22,813 nucleotides of DNA from JALUZX01 sp964561605 (GCA_964561605.1 CAZLQD010000049.1:1-22813), one strand, 5' to 3'; positions 16,107-22,813 are shown, counted from the stretch's first letter. The notes: generated by a model not told the origin, from the letters alone. Translations and numbers: made by a program.

Positions 16107-17387
16107 ATGATCCAGGAACTCACCATCAACCTGAGCAACCTGCTCCTCTCCCTTTCCGACGCTGTGGACCTGGCCAGCCCCAACATCGGCCAGCACCAGA
16201 TGCGCACGGCCTTCGCCTCATGGCAGGTCGCCAAAGAAATGGGCCTCCCCCAGGAGACCCAGGAGAGGATCTACGCCGCCGCCCTCCTCCACGACATCGG
16301 GGCGCTTGCCCCCGAAGACAAGGTGCGCCTCCACGACTTCGAAGAGTCCGACCTGGAACCCCACTGCGTCCAGGGCCAATGGCTCTTCCAGCTCACCCCG
16401 CTTCTCCGGCCCTCCTCCGACATCGTACGCTACCACCACCGCCCCTGGAACGAGTGGAACGGCCTGGAGGACCATCCCGACGCCCTGCCATCCCAGATCG
16501 TATACGCCGCGGACTACATGGAGCGGATCACCCGGCGCAGCCAGTTCATTCTCCACCAGTCCGACCGGATCACCCGCAAAGTCACCTCCCTCTCCGGAAC
16601 AGAGATCCATCCCCTCGTAGCGGAAGCCTTCCGCGAAGTGGCCCGCCGCGAAGACTTCTGGCTGGATCTCACGTCCCCCCGTCTCTACACCCTCCTCCTT
16701 CGCTACGGTCCTTTCCGAAAGGAAGAAATCGGCCTCCACGACCTGGCCTCGGTGGCCCTCCTCTTCCGAACGATCATCGATTTCCGTTCCGAGTTCACTG
16801 CAACCCACTCAACGGGCGTAGCCGAGTGCTCCGCCCTCCTGGCCCGCCTCTTCGGGCTCACCGACACGGAAGTCCTTCTCATGCGCATGGCCGGCGACTT
16901 CCACGACCTGGGGAAACTCGCCATCCCCAACACCATCCTCTGCAAGAAGGGCAGGCTGACAGACGAGGAGCTCGCCATCATCCGCCAGCACACCTACTTC
17001 ACCTATACCGTCCTCAACACCATCGAAGGTCTCGAGCAGATCGCCCAGTGGGCCGCCTTCCACCACGAAAGACTCGACGGAACGGGCTATCCGTTCCACC
17101 TCACGGCGGAGAAGCTGAATACCGGCGCCCGCATCGTGGCCGTGGCTGACGTCTTCACCGCCGTCGCCGAGGACCGGCCCTACCGGGAAGGCCTCCCCCA
17201 GGAAAAGGTGGCCGAGATCCTCCAAGGCCTGGCCCGCAAGGACCACCTGGACAAGCGAATCGTCCAGCTTCTGCTGGACAACTACAGCGAAATCCACACC
17301 CAGGTCAAGGAAGCCCAGGCCCGGGCCCTGGCCCAGTTCGCCGACCAGTTCGCCCAGATCGCCGCCGCCTTGTCCGCTACGACCTGA
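16107..17387 (+). CDS. tandem HD domain / HD-GYP phosphodiesterase
   Basis: 426 residues, with AGGAGACG 7 nt before the ATG. Two HD-type phosphohydrolase domains are visible. The first has H30, H62-D63 (ALLHDIGAL), H110-H111 (VRYHHRPW) and D136. The second is a full HD-GYP: H234, H266-D267 in DFHDLGKLAIP, H319-H320-E-R-L-D-G-T-G-Y-P, then RIVAVADVFTAVAEDRPYR with D348. HD-GYP enzymes cleave c-di-GMP to pGpG or GMP at a two- or three-metal site. No receiver or sensor domain precedes it and no membrane segment is seen, so it is cytoplasmic and its input is unknown. Here both HD sites look intact, whereas one of two is often degenerate. It follows pnp by 234 nt and overlaps the convergent glycosyltransferase gene by 11 nt. 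Confidence 0.9.
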   Translation: MIQELTINLSNLLLSLSDAVDLASPNIGQHQMRTAFASWQVAKEMGLPQETQERIYAAALLHDIGALAPEDKVRLHDFEESDLEPHCVQGQWLFQLTPLLRPSSDIVRYHHRPWNEWNGLEDHPDALPSQIVYAADYMERITRRSQFILHQSDRITRKVTSLSGTEIHPLVAEAFREVARREDFWLDLTSPRLYTLLLRYGPFRKEEIGLHDLASVALLFRTIIDFRSEFTATHSTGVAECSALLARLFGLTDTEVLLMRMAGDFHDLGKLAIPNTILCKKGRLTDEELAIIRQHTYFTYTVLNTIEGLEQIAQWAAFHHERLDGTGYPFHLTAEKLNTGARIVAVADVFTAVAEDRPYREGLPQEKVAEILQGLARKDHLDKRIVQLLLDNYSEIHTQVKEAQARALAQFADQFAQIAAALSATT

Positions 17388-18624
17388 AGGTTTCCGGTCC
17401 GCCCCGGCCCGCACCCGGCGCCCCCCCCCGGGCCCCCCCTCTCCTTCGGCCCAGCACTTCCAGGAACCGGTCCACCCTTCTCTCCCAGGAATTCTCCCCC
17501 GCCAGGGCGATCCGGCGCGCCTTCATCTCTTCCGAGTCCTCCCGCAGGGCCGCCTCCACGGCCCGCTCGAATTCCACCTCACCCTTCGCCAGGCGGACCA
17601 CATCCTCGTAGGGCTCGTATTCCCTGGTCCGGGAAGCAACTACGGGTTTTCCCATAGCCAAATATTCGAACAGTTTCAACGAAAACGCCCGTTCGACCCA
17701 CTTGCTGGCCGGCCAGGGGATCAGGCACACATCCATCCGTTCCACCCACCAGGGCAGGCACTCTCTCGGCTGGAACCCGGCCAGGCTCACGTTGGGAAGC
17801 CCGGCCAGCCCGGAGAGGTCCACGCCCCTTCCCTCCACGCGGCCCACGAGCAGAAAGGACCAGTCCCCGTGCCGCCTTGCCATGCCCTCGACCAGCCCCG
17901 CGTCGAAATTGTATCGATTCATGATCCCCGCAAACCCAACCACCGGCGGGGGCGGCACAACGGCTCCTCCCTCGGGCCGCCTTCCCCCCCCCGGCCTGAA
18001 GAGGGCCGGGTCCACGCCGTTCGGGATCACCTCCACCCTTCCGCCCATCCTCCGGAGTTTTTCTCCCAGCCCCCTAGACGTCGCCACCACGAGGTCCACT
18101 CCACGGACGAGTTCCCTCTCCCGTGCCTCGACGAGCACGGCTGGTTGCCACCACCTCTCCGAAGCCGCCCAGTCGTCGGCGCACCAATAGACCCGCTTCC
18201 CCCTTTCCCATGCCGAGACCGAAGCCCCGCTGTCGGCCTGGAAGGAAACCAGGACCGCCTCCTCCATCCCCGCCCGGCGGGCCGCCCGCCGGACGAATCC
18301 GCCGAGAAGAGCCTGGTTGATCCGCTGGAAGGGCAAGTGATACCGAAAAGGCAGAACCGGCGGCGGGGCAACGACCACAACACCGGGGACACCCGAATCC
18401 CTGGGTCCCTCCCGCCACCTCCCGACCGCTCGGGCCAGGCTCCCCCTTCCGCCCCAGGAAAGCCCCGAAAGAGGAGAGAGGGGAAGCTCCACCCAGAGAA
18501 CCCGGGCACCCCGGCGCCCGAGCTCCCGGGCCACCTGGTGCTGGGTTCCCCAATGGGTGTCCCACACCGTGGAAGAAAGAAAAACAAAGTCCAAGACGCG
18601 CTCCAGAGCCGATCTCCCCTTCAT
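17377..18624 (-). CDS. glycosyltransferase (GT-B fold, GT4-like)
   Basis: 415 residues from ATG at 18624. The N-terminal Rossmann half opens with DFVFLSSTVWDTHWGTQHQVA. The C-terminal half has VEVIPNGVDPALFRP, a strand VVGFAGIMNRYNFD, and the nucleotide-sugar site VERAFSLKLFEYLAMGKPVVAS, in which the Glu of LFEYLAMGKPVV is the conserved E of the GT4/GT1 E-x7-E region. The C-terminal 25 residues are Arg/Gly-rich and follow a poly-C tract. It transfers a sugar from an activated donor during polysaccharide or glycolipid assembly; donor and acceptor are unknown. The start is uncertain: a GTG at 18678 and a TTG at 18594 are also in frame, and none has an ideal Shine-Dalgarno. It is probably part of the polysaccharide locus, separated from the next genes by a repeat array. 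Confidence 0.88.
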   Translation of the reverse strand: MKGRSALERVLDFVFLSSTVWDTHWGTQHQVARELGRRGARVLWVELPLSPLSGLSWGGRGSLARAVGRWREGPRDSGVPGVVVVAPPPVLPFRYHLPFQRINQALLGGFVRRAARRAGMEEAVLVSFQADSGASVSAWERGKRVYWCADDWAASERWWQPAVLVEARERELVRGVDLVVATSRGLGEKLRRMGGRVEVIPNGVDPALFRPGGGRRPEGGAVVPPPPVVGFAGIMNRYNFDAGLVEGMARRHGDWSFLLVGRVEGRGVDLSGLAGLPNVSLAGFQPRECLPWWVERMDVCLIPWPASKWVERAFSLKLFEYLAMGKPVVASRTREYEPYEDVVRLAKGEVEFERAVEAALREDSEEMKARRIALAGENSWERRVDRFLEVLGRRRGGARGGAPGAGRGGPETFRS

Positions 18625-18842
18625 CTCCCCCGAGAGGACCAACCCAAGCCGGAAAACCCCATCCGCCCGGTCCAGCACAGGGCCATTCTACCAGCCCGAC
18701 CCCAAGGGCCTGATGGCTCTTTTTGAGACATCCAAAGGCCAAAAAAAATCCCCCCCTCAGGACACCCCAAAAGGCTGGGAACCTAATACCCGGGCCCGAT
18801 ACTCAACCCCGGCCGGCTCGGATATTCCCCCTGCGTCAGCCC

Positions 18843-18976
18843 CTGACATTTCTTTACGTAACCCTCTTTCCGTACGTCAGCCCCAGCCGTCCGAGTCAGG
18901 GGCGGAGCTCTCTTCTCTCTTCTCGTACGTTAGCCCCGGCCGGCCGAGTCATGGGCGGAGCTCTCCTCTCTTTTTT
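18843..18976 (+). repeat. tandem partial REP-like copies, first array
   Basis: A short leader CTGACATTTC-TTTACGT opens the array and is shared with the second array (22149). Two partial copies follow (starting at 18871 and 18924), each with CGTACGTYAGCCCC, a CCGAGTCA segment, GGGCGGAGCTC and a TCTCTTCTC-rich tail. Repeat spacing, measured between successive AGCCCC sites, is 53 and then 49 nt. These copies lack the right-hand GACGCCCGGGGAGTGGC. The bases between the glycosyltransferase start region and this array (18679-18842) hold only degenerate fragments such as CCCCGGCCGGCTCGG near 18810. Confidence 0.8.
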
Positions 18977-19041
18977 CGTTAGCCCCGGCCGGCCGAGGTC
19001 TGGGGCGTCAGCCCCAGACCGAGGACGCCCGGGGAGTGGCT
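18977..19041 (+). repeat. REP-like hairpin element, complete copy (type A), first array
   Basis: Outer stem CCCCGG (18983-18988) with CCGGGG (19029-19034). Inner hairpin GGTCTGGGGC (18997-19006), loop GTCA, GCCCCAGACC (19011-19020), a perfect 10-bp stem of different sequence from the other copies. Ends GACGCCCGGGGAGTGGCT. Confidence 0.85.
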
Positions 19042-19087
19042 CCACTCCCGCATCCCACTCAAAGCCTCGAATCCCCTCTACCCCAGG

Positions 19088-19162
19088 CTCCCCCTGACGT
19101 CCTGGGTCCGGATCTTCGATCCGTCCCCACGCCGGCAGGGGCTAACGATGAAAGAGAAACCC
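19088..19162 (-). repeat. REP-like hairpin element, inverted copy (type B), first array
   Basis: Read on the minus strand: CGTTAGCCCCTGCCGGC, inner hairpin TGGG-GA-CGGATC, loop GAA, GATCCG-GA-CCCA, then GACGTCAGGGGGAG. The outer stem is CCCCTG with CAGGGG, a compensatory change against CCCCGG with CCGGGG in type A. The inner stem is interrupted by symmetric GA/GA. With the complete copy at 18977 it forms an inverted pair 46 nt apart. Confidence 0.85.
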
Positions 19163-19189
19163 GCCCCCCAAAAACCCCAGGCTTCCCCC

Positions 19190-19224
19190 CCGGCAGGGGC
19201 CAACGAAAAAAATAGGGGCTAACA
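19190..19224 (-). repeat. REP-like end fragments at the 3' end of the O-antigen ligase gene
   Basis: Two fragments of the repeat's end (CCGGCAGGGGCCAACG and TAGGGGCTAAC) lie next to each other. The second contains the TAG stop codon of the gene ending at 19219, read from the repeat's GTTAG. Confidence 0.6.
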
Positions 19225-20640
19225 AGTATTTTCTCCGGACCCTCGGGCCGCCTGCCACACAGCCAGAAGCACACCGCAAAGATATGGGATCGACCGGAAC
19301 TTTGGATGCCAGATCGTACCCAGCTCCCCCATTCCATGGAGCAACACCGCAACCAGCCCGGCCAGAGCGCCCATTCCCAGGATCCCCAAGTCGCCACCAA
19401 GCCTTCCCGCCCCCACATATCCCCTGCGCATAGCCAGCCCCACAGCAAAAAGGAGACAAAGCAAAGCCGGCACCCCGAGTTCCGCCGCCGTGTGCAAATA
19501 TATATTGTGCACCGCCTCAGGACTCCCATCGGGCCTGGTCGGAGGATTGTCGTCGTACCATCCCACCATCTGCCTGTAGTTGTCCAGCCCCACCCCAAGG
19601 ATCGGGTGACTCCCGATCATCCGGAAAGCCGGCCCGATCAACTGCTCCCGCCCCTTCAAAGATCCCAGGTCCTGGCCTACCCGGTAGACCACCACCGGAA
19701 GGAGCGGCACAGCCAGCACGACCAGGCTCACCATCACAGGAAGGGCCCGCTTGAAGACGCGCCGCGCCTCCTCGCCCGCCCGCCGCCTCCCCAGGAGCAC
19801 CAGACCGAGCCCCGAGGACACGACCACACTCACCCAGCCGCCCCGGCTCTGGGTCAGCACCAGCCCCACCAGGCCCAGCAGAAATCCCCCCAGACACAAC
19901 CCCCTGAGCCAGCCCTTCCTTCCCCAGATCGCTCCGAACAATAGAAACGGAATCCATCCCGTGAGAAAAAAGGCCAAGTTGTTGGGGTTGTTCCACAACC
20001 CCGTAGCCCTGGCATACTCCCCGGCCGCCGCCCAGCCCTTCTCTTCCCCCAGAAAAGTCAGGCCCAGGGACGACCCCGTCCAGAACTGGGCCAGGGCGAA
20101 CCCGCCCGAGACCGCCACGGCCACAGCCATGGCCCCCCCTACGAACCTGGCGTCTTCCTCCGACCGCACAGTATTCGCCACGAACCAGAGCACAAGGAGG
20201 CCTTCCACCGCCATGGGGAGCCCGTGGACGACCCGCTCCGGGACCCTCGCCCAGAACACCGAGAGCCCGGCCAGCAAGACAGCCGCCCCGTAAGGCCCAA
20301 CCACCCCCGGAAAAAACTCCAGCCCCTCCCCCCCCTTCCAGCCCCTCCACAACAGCCATACCGACCCGGCCAGCACCACCATCCCTGTAAGCGTAATCGG
20401 AACGCCAAGCCGCAAATAGGTGAACCCCTGGGACCAGCCCAGGTTCACGTCCACCTGGACACAGAGACTCAGGACCAGAAGCCCCAAAAAGAGCCTTCGG
20501 GCAGATCCCACCACGGCATAGCCCACCGGCAAGGCCAACACCCCGAGAGGCACAAGGACCCACTTGAGCTCCAGGCTTCCCGCCACGGCCGCCACCCACC
20601 CAACGGCAAGGGCCGCCAGAACCACCCATGCCCCCTTCAT
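19219..20640 (-). CDS. O-antigen ligase / polymerase family membrane protein (Wzy_C)
   Basis: 473 residues with about 10-12 hydrophobic segments starting at once (GAWVVLAALAVGWVAAVAG). Family features are GLWNNPNNLAFFLTG, the TQSRGGW motif at the end of a membrane segment (O-antigen ligase/Wzy_C domain), a long extracytoplasmic loop with FRMIGSHPILGVGLDNYRQM, and AVHNIYLHTAAELGVPALL, where the His of HNIYLH is typical. The enzyme acts in the inner membrane on undecaprenyl- or lipid-linked glycans, as polymerase or ligase; the sequence does not separate the two. GGGGAAGGGG stands just before the ATG at 20640. It is 29 nt downstream of the sugar transferase gene, so they form an operon. Its stop codon lies within a REP-like fragment. 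Confidence 0.88.
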   Translation of the reverse strand: MKGAWVVLAALAVGWVAAVAGSLELKWVLVPLGVLALPVGYAVVGSARRLFLGLLVLSLCVQVDVNLGWSQGFTYLRLGVPITLTGMVVLAGSVWLLWRGWKGGEGLEFFPGVVGPYGAAVLLAGLSVFWARVPERVVHGLPMAVEGLLVLWFVANTVRSEEDARFVGGAMAVAVAVSGGFALAQFWTGSSLGLTFLGEEKGWAAAGEYARATGLWNNPNNLAFFLTGWIPFLLFGAIWGRKGWLRGLCLGGFLLGLVGLVLTQSRGGWVSVVVSSGLGLVLLGRRRAGEEARRVFKRALPVMVSLVVLAVPLLPVVVYRVGQDLGSLKGREQLIGPAFRMIGSHPILGVGLDNYRQMVGWYDDNPPTRPDGSPEAVHNIYLHTAAELGVPALLCLLFAVGLAMRRGYVGAGRLGGDLGILGMGALAGLVAVLLHGMGELGTIWHPKFRSIPYLCGVLLAVWQAARGSGENTC

Positions 20641-20669
20641 CGGCCCCTTCCCCTGGATCTCCCTTCCAC

Positions 20670-22109
20670 CTAGACCGCCCCCTTCCCCCGGACCACGGCC
20701 CATACCGTCCTGAAGAGGATCTTCACGTCCAACCCGAGGGACCAGTGATCCAGGTATGCCAGGTCCAGTTCCATCCACCTTTCCGGCCCCACCTCGCTCC
20801 TGCCGCTCACCTGCCAAAGACCGGTCATCCCCGGCCGGACACTGGACCGCCGCATTTTCCACTCCTCCGGAAGCCGATCGTGTTCCCGCACCGTAAGAGG
20901 CCTGGGACCGACCAGACTCATATCCCCTTTGAAGACGTTCCAAAGCTGGGGCAACTCGTCCAGGCTCGTCCGCCTCAACCACCGTCCAACCCGGGTCACC
21001 CGCGGATCCTCCCGCCACTTGTAGATCGGTCCATCCAGACCGGAGCGCCTTTCCATCTCTTCCTGGCTCTTCTCGGCACCGTCCACCATGGTCCGGAACT
21101 TGAACATCCGGAAAGTCCTCTTTTTGAGCCCCTTCCTTTTCTGGCAGAAGAGAACCGGCCCGGGTGAATCCAACTTGATCGCCAGGGCGATCACCCCGAA
21201 GAGAGGAAACAACACGACCGATCCAACACCGGACACCACCAGGTCCAAACCCCTTTTCAAGAGCCCGGGCCACCCTTCCATGAGACCTGAAGAGACGGTC
21301 AAAACAGGCTCCAGGCCCAAATCCAGGGAGACCCCTTCTGGACGGGCCCCTTCGAAAACCCTTCCCATGTACCGGACCGTGATCCCCTGTTCACGGCAGG
21401 CCTCCACGACACGCGAAGCCTCGAGATACATCGAGCGCATAGGGAGGCAGATCACAACCTCGTCAACAACGTTTTCCAGGAGGAAAAGCCTCAACCCTCC
21501 CAGGTTCGAAACCAGCTTCTCCCCGCTCTTCCGGAACTCCTCGAGCCCTTCCCATTCGTCGTCGGCGAAGCCGACCAGCAGGTAGCCCAGTTCGGGGCGC
21601 CTCCGGACCTCCTCGGCGAAAGCCCGGGCCCGTTCGTTGGTCCCGGCGATCAGCAAGTACCTGAGATTCCGACCGCGCCGCCTGAGAACCCTGAGGGCCA
21701 GACGGAACCCCAGCCTCTCCAGCAAAGTAAAGAGAACGGCACAAACCAGGAAGACCAAAAGAAAAAGCCAACCGACGACCTGGATGGAGAAGACCCACCC
21801 GGCCAGCATAACCAGGATCGTACCGGCCGTAGAGGCCGAAACAACGTCCCGAACCTCGTCCTTCCAGTTCGCAAGCCGCCTCGAACCATACAAACCCTTG
21901 GCGAGAAAGACCAGGTACCATCCCAGCATAAGCCCAAGAAGAACCAGGAAGTTCCATACCTTTACCCGCATCCATAGGAACTCACCCAGGTCCACAGGGC
22001 GCATCTTCCCCCATACAACCAAGAAAGCCGCCCCGAAGGCGGCCATCATCGCTCCCAGGTCCAGCAACTTCTGGACCATCAACAACAACCTGCGGTTGAA
22101 TTCCGTCAC
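20670..22109 (-). CDS. polyprenyl-phosphate sugar-phosphate transferase (WcaJ/PssY-like), initiating glycosyltransferase
   Basis: 479 residues, the normal length for exopolysaccharide polyprenyl glycosylphosphotransferases. It has four N-terminal membrane segments (about 10-135), a nucleotide-fold-like cytoplasmic region with YLLIAGTNERARAFAEEV (about 147), and a fifth membrane helix (LVVSGVGSVVLFPLFGVIALAI). The catalytic bacterial sugar transferase domain follows: SPGPVLFCQKRKG, FRMFKFRTM, SLDELPQLWNVFKGDMSLVG-PRP, and VRPGMTGLWQVSGRSE. It moves a sugar-1-phosphate from a UDP-sugar to undecaprenyl phosphate, the first step in exopolysaccharide or capsule assembly. The start at 22109 is GTG with no good Shine-Dalgarno; ATG at 22079 is an alternative but would cut the N-terminus. 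It is the first gene of a two-gene unit with the O-antigen ligase, enclosed by repeat arrays. Confidence 0.93.
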   Translation of the reverse strand: MTEFNRRLLLMVQKLLDLGAMMAAFGAAFLVVWGKMRPVDLGEFLWMRVKVWNFLVLLGLMLGWYLVFLAKGLYGSRRLANWKDEVRDVVSASTAGTILVMLAGWVFSIQVVGWLFLLVFLVCAVLFTLLERLGFRLALRVLRRRGRNLRYLLIAGTNERARAFAEEVRRRPELGYLLVGFADDEWEGLEEFRKSGEKLVSNLGGLRLFLLENVVDEVVICLPMRSMYLEASRVVEACREQGITVRYMGRVFEGARPEGVSLDLGLEPVLTVSSGLMEGWPGLLKRGLDLVVSGVGSVVLFPLFGVIALAIKLDSPGPVLFCQKRKGLKKRTFRMFKFRTMVDGAEKSQEEMERRSGLDGPIYKWREDPRVTRVGRWLRRTSLDELPQLWNVFKGDMSLVGPRPLTVREHDRLPEEWKMRRSSVRPGMTGLWQVSGRSEVGPERWMELDLAYLDHWSLGLDVKILFRTVWAVVRGKGAV

Positions 22110-22148
22110 ATCAAATCAGAACTCAAAAAGACCATGAAAATCACCACC

Positions 22149-22330
22149 CTGACATTTCCTACGTCAGTCCTCTTTTCGTCAGCCCCGGCCGGCCGAGTCA
22201 TGAGCGGAGCTCTCCTCTCTTTTCGTACGTCAGCCCCGGGCCGTCCGAGTCATGGGCGGAGCTCTCTTCTCTTTTCTCGTACGTTAGCCCCGGGCGTCCG
22301 AGTCAGGGGCGAAGCTCTCTTCTCTCTTTT
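22149..22330 (+). repeat. tandem partial REP-like copies, second array
   Basis: Opens with the same leader as the first array (CTGACATTTC-CTACGTCAG). Three partial copies start at 22177, 22224 and 22278; successive AGCCCC sites, including that of the complete copy, are 51, 54 and 53 nt apart. Each has CGTYAGCCCCGG, CCGAGTCA, a short GAGC/GGGC-GGA-GCTC hairpin and a TCTCTTTTC tail. The right half of the complete element is missing in all three. Confidence 0.85.
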
Positions 22331-22396
22331 CGTACGTTAGCCCCGGCCGGCTCGGGCATGAGCGGAGCTCATGGCCGAGACGCCCGGGGAGTGGCT
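22331..22396 (+). repeat. REP-like hairpin element, complete copy (type A), second array
   Basis: Outer stem CCCCGG with CCGGGG. Inner hairpin TCGG-G-CATGAGC (22352-22363), loop GGA, GCTCATG-G-CCGA (22367-22378), 11 base pairs with one G/G mismatch. The inner stem sequence differs from that at 18977 and at 9 while pairing is kept. Ends GACGCCCGGGGAGTGGCT. Confidence 0.85.
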
Positions 22397-22451
22397 ACAG
22401 CACCGACATCGCCCCCCAAAAAAAATCCCACCAAACCATGAAAACCCATTC

Positions 22452-22526
22452 CTCCCCCTGACGTCCTGGGTCCGGATCTTCGATCCGTCCCCACGCCGGC
22501 AGGGGCTAACGATGAAAGAGAAACCC
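22452..22526 (-). repeat. REP-like hairpin element, inverted copy (type B), second array, copy 1
   Basis: Same sequence as the type B element at 19088-19162 over about 75 bases, including CGGATC-TTC-GATCCG, GCCGGCAGGGGCTAACG and the ATGAAAGAGAAACCC tail. It is inverted relative to the complete type A copy 55 nt to its left. Confidence 0.9.
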
Positions 22527-22600
22527 AAGGACGCCCGGGGAGTGGCTACAGCACCGACATCGCCCCCAAAAAAATCCCACCAAACCAAAAAAACCCATTC

Positions 22601-22656
22601 CTCCCCCTGACGTCCTGGGTCCGGATCTTCGATCCGTCCCCACGCCGGCAGGGGCT
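22601..22656 (-). repeat. REP-like hairpin element, inverted copy (type B), second array, copy 2
   Basis: Second copy from the 150-bp duplication. It matches the others up to GGCAGGGGCT, where the usual AACG foot is replaced by GCCGAG, so this copy has lost or diverged at its outer end. Confidence 0.85.
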
Positions 22657-22771
22657 GCCGAGAAAAAAGAAACCTCCGCCACGTCACGGCTCTTTCGAGC
22701 CCCCACAACACCCGCTTCTCCGTTTTTCGGCCCAATCGATCCACCAGGAGACAAGCCCTTTCCTCTCCGCC

Positions 22772-22813
22772 CTACTTCAGAAACACGTAGAACTCTTTCT
22801 TCATCATACCCTT
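22772..22813 (-). CDS. possible C-terminal end of a gene leaving the window
   Basis: On the minus strand an open frame enters at the right edge and reads KGMMKKEFYVFLK before TAG (22772-22774). The preceding array makes a gene end here plausible, and the orientation matches the polysaccharide genes. Only 13 residues are visible, so neither coding nor product can be judged; the 115 nt to its left contain no other feature that I can see. Confidence 0.3.
   Translation of the reverse strand, partial: KGMMKKEFYVFLK

Larger units (their letters stand above)
22379..22656. repeat. tandem duplication of about 150 bp
   Basis: The block from GACGCCCGGGGAGTGGC through an A-rich spacer (ATCGCCCCC, A-run, TCCCACCAAACCA) to the end of an inverted type B element occurs twice: 22379-22529 and from 22530. 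The period is 151 bp at the left end and 149 at the type B element, the difference coming from A-run lengths and a 2-nt deletion. Confidence 0.9.

Noticed and set aside
18871..19041. CRISPR array
   Set aside because: The spacing is regular, but the similarity continues across most of each 50-nt unit, so there are no unique spacers. Copies are imperfect, the array ends in a hairpin element, and no cas gene is nearby.
22331..22526. Integron attC sites or cassette array
   Set aside because: GTTAGCC and GGCTAAC at the ends recall attC core sites, but they do not fit GTTRRRY/RYYYAAC, the polarity is reversed, and no integrase or cassette structure is present.

Overview
The window is very GC-rich bacterial chromosome, with dense genes on both strands, Shine-Dalgarno sequences of the GGAGG type, and almost every codon ending in G or C. 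The gene set points to a Planctomycetota-like or similarly deep-branching Gram-negative lineage: a secreted HEAT-repeat plus von Willebrand A protein, a large secreted GH123/DUF6067-like protein, an ECF sigma factor without a visible anti-sigma factor, and many poorly conserved small genes. This assignment is inference from gene content, since no rRNA or marker phylogeny is available here.

Layout. (1) 1-5459: a REP-like hairpin element, an alpha/beta hydrolase (minus), a membrane-anchored carboxypeptidase-regulatory-like protein (plus), then a minus-strand run of ECF sigma factor, truncated uroporphyrinogen-decarboxylase-like protein and a DUF1444/YtpQ protein, preceded by a methyltransferase-like/TPR protein with its own strong terminator. 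(2) 5631-10460: the HEAT/VWA protein on plus. Opposite it lie a 60-residue protein that resembles a RiPP precursor (own promoter and terminator), a stand-alone LON-domain protein, an unrecognised ORF coupled to a phosphodiesterase, and that phosphodiesterase. (3) 10462-13684: a 1015-residue secreted glycoside-hydrolase-like protein bracketed on each side by two copies of the same 29-nt direct repeat. (4) 13776-17387: polynucleotide phosphorylase (pnp) and a tandem HD / HD-GYP phosphodiesterase. (5) 17377-22813: a minus-strand surface-polysaccharide region with a glycosyltransferase, an O-antigen ligase-like polymerase/ligase and a polyprenyl-phosphate sugar-phosphate transferase; the last two are bracketed by two similar arrays of hairpin repeats.

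The most unusual feature is a family of about 60-75 nt hairpin elements at 9-78, 18871-19224 and 22177-22656. Complete copies keep an outer CCCCNG/CNGGGG stem and an inner hairpin whose stem sequence differs between copies while base pairing is kept. They occur as tandem partial copies ending in a complete copy followed by an inverted copy, which is the layout of a REPIN, a mobile repeat normally moved by a RAYT transposase. No RAYT is in the window. Second in interest are the 29-nt repeats around the GH gene, and third the putative RiPP precursor at 7476-7658.
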